A stretch of DNA of 64,000 nucleotides from the NCBI GenBank assembly GCA_948470475.1, contig OX419336.1:5144984-5208983 (forward strand), in the 5' to 3' direction. The stretch comes from Galaxea fascicularis (taxonomy: Eukaryota; Cnidaria; Anthozoa; Scleractinia; Euphylliidae). A program made the translations under genes and the position numbers. Positions 57,601-64,000 of this stretch are shown piece after piece. How positions within the stretch are numbered: the first letter of the stretch is position 1; each line of letters opens with the position of its first letter. The notes beneath the pieces are model-generated. The model did not search any database. It was not told the origin of the DNA and saw nothing but the letters and a program-made list of their open reading frames with translations.

Positions 57601-60600
57601 CACATGGCTTTGGGTCAAATTTTGAATTTGGCTTAAACTTTGCCTATGTCAAAAAGGACTCTAGAAATCATCTGTAAATGGTTTCAAAAACTGCCAAAAC
57701 ATGATTTCTATTCTTATTTGAGCTGTGGGCCAGATTTTAGCAAAGTTAAAATTTTCAGCAAAACCCAAAGGGGGGACCACATGGGTTTGGGTCAAATTTT
57801 GAATTTGGCTTAAACTTTGCCTATGTCAAAAAGGACTCTAGAAATCATCTGTAAATGCTTTCAAGAACTGCCAAAACATGATTTCTATTGTTATTTGAGC
57901 TGTGGGCCAGATTTTAGCAAAGTTGAAATTTTGAGCAAAACCCAAAGGCGGGACCACATGGCTTTGGGTCAAATTTTGAATTTGGCTTTAACTTTGCCTA
58001 TGTCAAAAAGGACTCTAGAAATCATCTGTAAATGCTTTCAAGAACTGCCAAAACATGATTTCTATTCTTGTTTGAGCTGTGGGCCAGATTTTAGCAAAGT
58101 TAAAATTTTGAGCAAAACCCAAAGGGGAGACCACATGGCTTTGGGTCAAATTTTGAATTTGGCTTAAACTTTGCCTATGTCAAAAAGGACTCTAGAAATC
58201 ATCTGTAAATGCTTTCAAGAACTGCCAAAAATTGATTTCCATTCCTATTTGAGCTGTGAACAAGATTTTAGCAAAGTTGAAATTTTGAGCAAAACCCAAA
58301 GGGGGGACCACATGGCTTTGGGTCAAATTTTGAATTTGGCTTAAACTTTGCCTACGTCAAAAGGGACTCTAGAAATCATCTGTAAATGCTTTCAACAACT
58401 GCCAAAACATGATTTCTTTTCTTATTTGAGCTGTGGGCCAGATTTTAGCAAAGTTGAAATTTTGAGCAAAACCCAAAGGGGGGACCACATGGCTTTGGGT
58501 CAAATTTTGAATTTGGCGTAAACTTTGCCTATGTCAAAAAGGACTCTAGAAATCATCTGTAAATGCTTTCAAGAACTGCCAAAACATGATTTCTATTCTT
58601 ATTTGAGCTGTGGGCCAGATTTTAGCAAAGTTGAAATTTTGAGCAAAACCCAAAGGGGGGACCACATGGCTTTGGGTCAAATTTTGAATTTGGCTTAAAC
58701 TTTGCCTATGTCAAAAAGGACTCTAGAAATCATCTGTAAATGCTTTTAAGAACTGCCAAAACATGATTTCTATTCTTATTTGAGCTGTAAGCCAGATTTT
58801 AGCAAAGTTGAAATTTTGAGCAAAACCCAAAGGGGGGACCACATGGCTTTAGGTCAAAGTTTAAATTTGGCTTAAACTTTGCCTATGTCAAAATGGACTC
58901 TAGAAATCATCTGTAAATGCTTTCAAGAACTGCCAAAACATGATTTCTATTCTTATTTGAGCTGTAGGCTACATTTTAGCAAAGTTTAAACTTTGAGCAA
59001 AACCCAAAGGGGGGACCACATGGCTTTAAGTCAAATTTTGAATTTGGCTTAAACTTTGCCTATGTCAAAAAGGACTCTAGAAATCATCTGTAAATGCTTT
59101 CAAAAACTGCCAAAACATGATTTCTATTCTTATTTGAGCTGTGGGCCAGATTTTAGCAAAGTTGAAATTTTGAGCAAAACCCAAAGGGGGGGACCACATG
59201 GCTTTGGGTCAAATTTTGAATTCGGCGTAAACTTTGCCTATGTCAAAAAGGACTCTAGAAATCATCTGTAAATGCTTTCAAGAACTGCCAAAACAGGATT
59301 TCTATTCTTATTTGAGCTGTGGGCCAGATTTTAGCAAAGTTGAAATTTTGAGGAAAACCAAAAGGGGGGGACCACATGGCTTTAGGTCAAATTTTGAATT
59401 TGGCTTAAAATTTGCCTATGTCAAAAAGGACTCTAGAAATCATCTGTGAATGCTTTCAAGAACTGCCAAAAAATGATTTCTATGCTTATTTGAGCTGTGG
59501 GCCGGATTTTAGCACAGTTGAAATGTTGAGCAAAACCCAAAGGGGGGACCACATGGCTTTAGGTCAAAGTTTGAATTTGGCTTAAACTTTGCCTATGTCA
59601 AAAAGGACTCTAGAAGTCATCTGTAAATGCTTTCAAGAACTGCCAAAACATGATTTCTATTCTTATTTGAGATGTGGGCCAGATTTTAGCAAAGTTGAAA
59701 TTTTGAGCAAAACCCAAAGGGGGGACCACATGGCTTTGGGTCAAAGTCTAAATTTGGCTTAGACTTTGCCTATGTCAAAAAGGACTCTAGAAATCATCTG
59801 TAAATGCTTTCAAGAACTGCCAAAACATGATTTCTATTCTTATTTGAGCTGTGGGCCAGATTTTAGCAAAGTTAAAATTTTGAGAAAAACTTAAAGGGGG
59901 GACCACATGGGTTTGGGTCAAATTTTGAATTTGGCTTAAACTTTGCCTATGTCAAAAAGGACTCTACAAATCATCTGTAAATGCTTTCAAGAACTGCCAA
60001 AACATGATTTCTATTCTTATTTGAGCTGCGGGCCAGATTTTAGCAAAGTTGAAATTTTGAGCAAAACTCAAAGGGGGGACCACATGGCTTTGGGTCAAAT
60101 TTTGAATTTTGTTTAAACTTTGCCTACATCAAAAAGGACTCTAGAAATCATCTGTAAATTCTTTCAAGAACTGTTAAAACATGATTTCTATTCTTATTTG
60201 AGCTGTGGGCCAGATTTTAGCAAAGTTGAAACTTTGAGCAAAACCCAAAGGGGGGACCACATGGCTTTGGGTCAAATTTTGAATTTGGCTTAAACTTTGC
60301 CTATGTCAAAAAGAACTCTAGAAATCATCTGTAAATGCTTTCAAGAACTGCCAAAACATGATTTCTATTCTTATTTGAGCTGTGGGCCAGATTTTAGCAA
60401 AGTTGAAATTTTGAGCAAAACCCAAAGGGGGGACCACATGGCTTTGGGTCAAATTGTTAATTTGACTTAGACTTTGCCTATGTCAAAAAGGATTCTAGAA
60501 ATCATCTGTGAATGCTTTCAAGAACTGCCAAAACATGATTTCTATTCTAATTTGAGCTGTGAACAAGATTTTAGCAAAGTTAAAATTTTGAGCAAAACCC

Positions 60601-63600
60601 AAAGGGGGGACCACATGGCTTTGGGTCAAATTTTGAATTTGGCGTAAACTTTGCCTATGTCAAAAAGGACTCTAGAAATCATCTGTAAATGCTTTCAAGA
60701 ACTGCCAAAACATGATTTCTATTCTTATTTGAGCTGTGGGCCAGATTTTAGCAAAGTTGAAATTTTGAGCAAAACCCAAAGGGGGGACCACATGGCTTTG
60801 GGTCAAAGTTTAAATTTGGCTTAAACTTTGCCTATGTCAAAAAGGACTCTAGAAATCATCTGTAAATGCTTTCAAGAACTGCCAAAACATGATTTCTATT
60901 CTTATTTGAGCTGTAGGCTACATTTTAGCAAAGTTTAAACTTTGAGCAAAACCCAAAGGGGGGACCACATGGCTTTAAGTCAAATTTTGAATTTGGCTTA
61001 AACTTTGCCTATGTCAAAAAGGACTCTAGAAATCATCTGTAAATGCTTTCAAAAACTGCCAAAACATGATTTCTATTCTTATTTGAGCTGTGGGCCAGAT
61101 TTTAGCAAAGTTGAAATTTTGAGCAAAACCCAAAGGGGGGGACCACATGGCTTTGGGTCAAATTTTGAATTCGGCGTAAACTTTGCCTATGTCAAAAAGG
61201 ACTCTAGAAATCATCTGTAAATGCTTTCAAGAACTGCCAAAACAGGATTTCTATTCTTATTTGAGCTGTGGGCCAGATTTTAGCAAAGTTGAAATTTTGA
61301 GGAAAACCAAAAGGGGGGGACCACATGGCTTTAGGTCAAATTTTGAATTTGGCTTAAAATTTGCCTATGTCAAAAAGGACTCTAGAAATCATCTGTGAAT
61401 GCTTTCAAGAACTGCCAAAAAATGATTTCTATGCTTATTTGAGCTGTGGGCCGGATTTTAGCACAGTTGAAATGTTGAGCAAAACCCAAAGGGGGGACCA
61501 CATGGCTTTAGGTCAAAGTTTGAATTTGGCTTAAACTTTGCCTATGTCAAAAAGGACTCTAGAAATCATCTGTAAATGCTTTCAAGAACTGCCAAAACAT
61601 GATTTCTATTCTTATTTGAGCTGTGGGCCAGATTTTAGCAAAGTTGAAATTTTGAGCAAAACCCAAAGGGGGGACCACATGGCTTTGGGTCAAAGTCTAA
61701 ATTTGGCTTAGACTTTGCCTATGTCAAAAAGGACTCTAGAAATCATCTGTAAATGCTTTCAAGAACTGCCAAAACATGATTTCTATTCTTATTTGAGCTG
61801 TGGGCCAGATTTTAGCAAAGTTAAAATTTTGAGAAAAACTTAAAGGGGGGACCACATGGGTTTGGGTCAAATTTTGAATTTGGCTTAAACTTTGCCTATG
61901 TCAAAAAGGACTCTACAAATCATCTGTAAATGCTTTCAAGAACTGCCAAAACATGATTTCTATTCTTATTTGAGCTGCGGGCCAGAGTTTAGCAAAGTTG
62001 AAATTTTGAGCAAAACCCAAAGGGGGGACCACATGGCTTTGGGTCAAATTTTGAATTTTGCTTAAACTTTGCCTACATCAAAAAGGACTCTAGAAATCAT
62101 CTGTAAATTCTTTCAAGAACTGTTAAAACATGATTTCTATTCTTATTTGAGCTGTGGGCCAGATTTTAGCAAAGTTGAAACTTTGAGCAAAACCCAAAGG
62201 GGGGACCACATGGCTTTGGGTCAAATTTTGAATTTGGCTTAAACTTTGCCTATGTCAAAAAGGACTCTAGAAATCATCTGTAAATGCTTTCAAGAACTGC
62301 CAAAACATGATTTCTATTCTTATTTGAGATGTGGGCCAGATTTTAGCAAAGTTGAAATTTTGAGCAAAACCCAAAGGGGGGACCACATGGCTTTGGGTCA
62401 AATTGTTAATTTGACTTAGACTTTGCCTATGTCAAAAAGGATTCTAGAAATCATCTGTAAATGCTTTCAAGAACTGCCAAAACATGATTTCTATTCTAAT
62501 TTGAGCTGTGAACAAGATTTTAGCAAAGTTGAAATTTTGAGCAAAACCCAAAGGGGGGACCACATGGCTTTGGGTCAAATTTTGAATTTGGCTTAAACTT
62601 TGCCTATGTCAAAAAGGACTCTAGAAATCATCTGTAAATGCTTTCAAGAACTGCCAAAACATGATTTCTATTCTTATTTGAGCTGTGGGCCAGATTTTAG
62701 CAAAGTTAAAATTTTGAGCAAAACCCAAAGGGGGGACCACATGGCTTTGGGTCAAATTTTGAATTTGGCTTAAACTTTGCCTATGTCAAAAAGGACTCTA
62801 GAAATCATCTGTAAATGCTTTCAAGAACTGCCAAAACATGATTTCTATTCTTATTTGAGGTGTGGGCCAGATTTGAGCAAAGTTGAAATTTTGAGCAAAA
62901 CCCAAAGGGGGGACCACATGGCTTTGGGTCAAACTTTGAATTGGGCTTAAACTTTGCCTATGTCAAAAAGGACGCTACAAATCATCTGTAAATGCTTTCA
63001 AGAACTGCCAAAACAGGATTTCTATTCTTATTTGAGCTGTGGGCCAGATTTTAGCAAAGTTGAAATTTTGAGCAAAACCCAAAGAGGGGACCTCATGGCT
63101 TTGGGTCAAATTTTGAATTTGGCTTAAACATTGCCTATGTCAAAAAGGACTCTAGAAATCATCTGTAAATGCTTTCAAGAACTGCCAAAACATGATTTCT
63201 ATTCTTATTTGAGCTGTGGGCCAGATTTTAGCAAAGTTGAAATTTTGAGCAAAACCCAAAGGGGGGACCACATGGCTTTGGGTCAAATTTTAAATTTTGC
63301 TTAAACTTTGCCTATGTCAAAAAGGACGGTACAAATCATCTGTAAATGCTTTCAAGAACTGCCAAAACATGATTTCTATTCTTATTTGAGCTGTGGGCCA
63401 GATTTTAGCAAAGTTGAAATTTTGAGCAAAACCCAAAGGGGGGACCACATGGCTTTGGGTCAAATTTTGAATTTGGCGTAAACTTTGCCTATGTCAAAAA
63501 GGACTCTAGAAATCATCTGTAAATGCTTTCAAGAACTGTTAAAACATGATTTCTATTCTTATTTGAGCTGTGGGCCAGATTTCAGCAAAGTTGAAATTTT

Positions 63601-64000
63601 GAGCAAAACCCAAAGGAAGGACCACATGGCTTTGGGTCAAATTTTGAATTTGGCTTAAACTTTGCCTATGTCAAAAAGGACTCTAGAAATCATCTGTAAA
63701 TGCTTTCAAGAACTGCCAAAACATAATTTCTATTCTTATTTGAGCTGTGGGCCAGATTTTAGCAAAGTTGAAATTTTGAGCAAAACCCAAAGGGGGGACC
63801 ACATGGCTTTGGGTCAAATTTTGAATTTTGCTTAAACTTTGCCTACGTCAAAAAGGACTCTAGAAATCATCTGTAAATGCTTTCAAGAACTGTTAAAACA
63901 TGATTTCTATTCTTATTTGAGCTGTGGGCCAGATTTTAGCAAAGTTGAAACTTTGAGCAAAACCCAAAGCTATTCTTATTTGAGCTGTGGGCCAGATTTT
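54630..64000 (+). repeat. 177-bp satellite, right block, at least 53 tandem copies
   Basis: The word GCCTATGTCAAAAAGGACTC recurs every 177 bases from 54633 to the window end. Landmarks in a unit: CTGTAAATGCTTTCAAGAAC, TGAGCTGTGGGCCAGATTT, then AACCCAAAGGGGGGACCACA. Copies are mostly above 95% alike. Each unit has one 59-codon frame that nearly always ends in TAA or TAG within GGCTTAAAC / GGCTTAGAC. Where that stop is lost, as near 57983, two units read through (57817-58167). No protein is inferred. The array continues past the window. Confidence 0.97.
58900..62560 (+). repeat. Higher-order repeat in the satellite: 11-unit block, 1949 bp
   Basis: The same series of variant units appears twice, 1949 bp apart. 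Markers and partners: AGCTGTAGGCTACATTTTAG (58960 and 60909), GGATTTC-for-TGATTTC (59295 and 61244), GGCCGGATTTTAGCACAG (59501 and 61450), TTGTTAATTTGACTTAGAC (60453 and 62402). Eleven units of 177 plus one extra G in each of two units gives 1949. The first copy covers about 58900-60600, the second about 60850-62560, with few differences. Confidence 0.85.

Noticed and set aside
53127..64000. CRISPR-like or phage-like repeat array
   Set aside because: The units are 177 bp, head to tail without unique spacers, in a eukaryotic context; it is a satellite.

Overview
The window is animal nuclear DNA: intron-rich genes with GT/AG splicing, no operons, long AT-rich introns full of small transposons, and a satellite array. 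The proteins look like invertebrate orthologs. The repeats (MITEs ending in GGGCC/GGCCC, tRNA-derived SINEs, L2/CR1-like LINE ends with (ATT)n tails) resemble those of anthozoan cnidarians, most likely a stony coral. That placement is inference; no species can be named from the sequence alone.

Layout. (1) 1-27084, plus strand: the 3' part of the RRP5/PDCD11 gene. I assembled 44 exons by hand; they join in one open frame of 1658 codons plus a stop (4977 nt). The protein has about 12-13 S1 RNA-binding repeats, a charged linker and a C-terminal HAT/TPR array. The start lies upstream of the window. (2) 27085-40561: about 13.5 kb of intergenic DNA without a supported host gene. It holds a 5'-inverted LINE, a LINE 3' end between long direct repeats, a 606-bp element with a perfect 9-bp target duplication, a pogo/Tigger-like MITE, other foldbacks and two local duplications. 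(3) 40562-46033, plus strand: a complete five-exon CREBRF (CREB3 regulatory factor) gene of 458 residues, followed by about 5 kb that may be a long 3' UTR, with good poly(A) signals at 50878 and 51106. (4) 51126-53126: a repeat zone with a tRNA-derived element inside a foldback and an hAT-like MITE. (5) About 53127 to the window end: at least 10.9 kb of a 177-bp satellite. It changes orientation once near 54630 and contains an 11-unit higher-order repeat of 1949 bp.

The two genes are unrelated in function. RRP5 is a nucleolar ribosome assembly factor, and CREBRF is a bZIP-like regulator of CREB3-type stress transcription factors. They share strand and some repeat families, and nothing suggests they work together. 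The most notable structures are the inverted, higher-order satellite array and two non-autonomous DNA elements with 8-9-bp target duplications that carry exon-like sequence.
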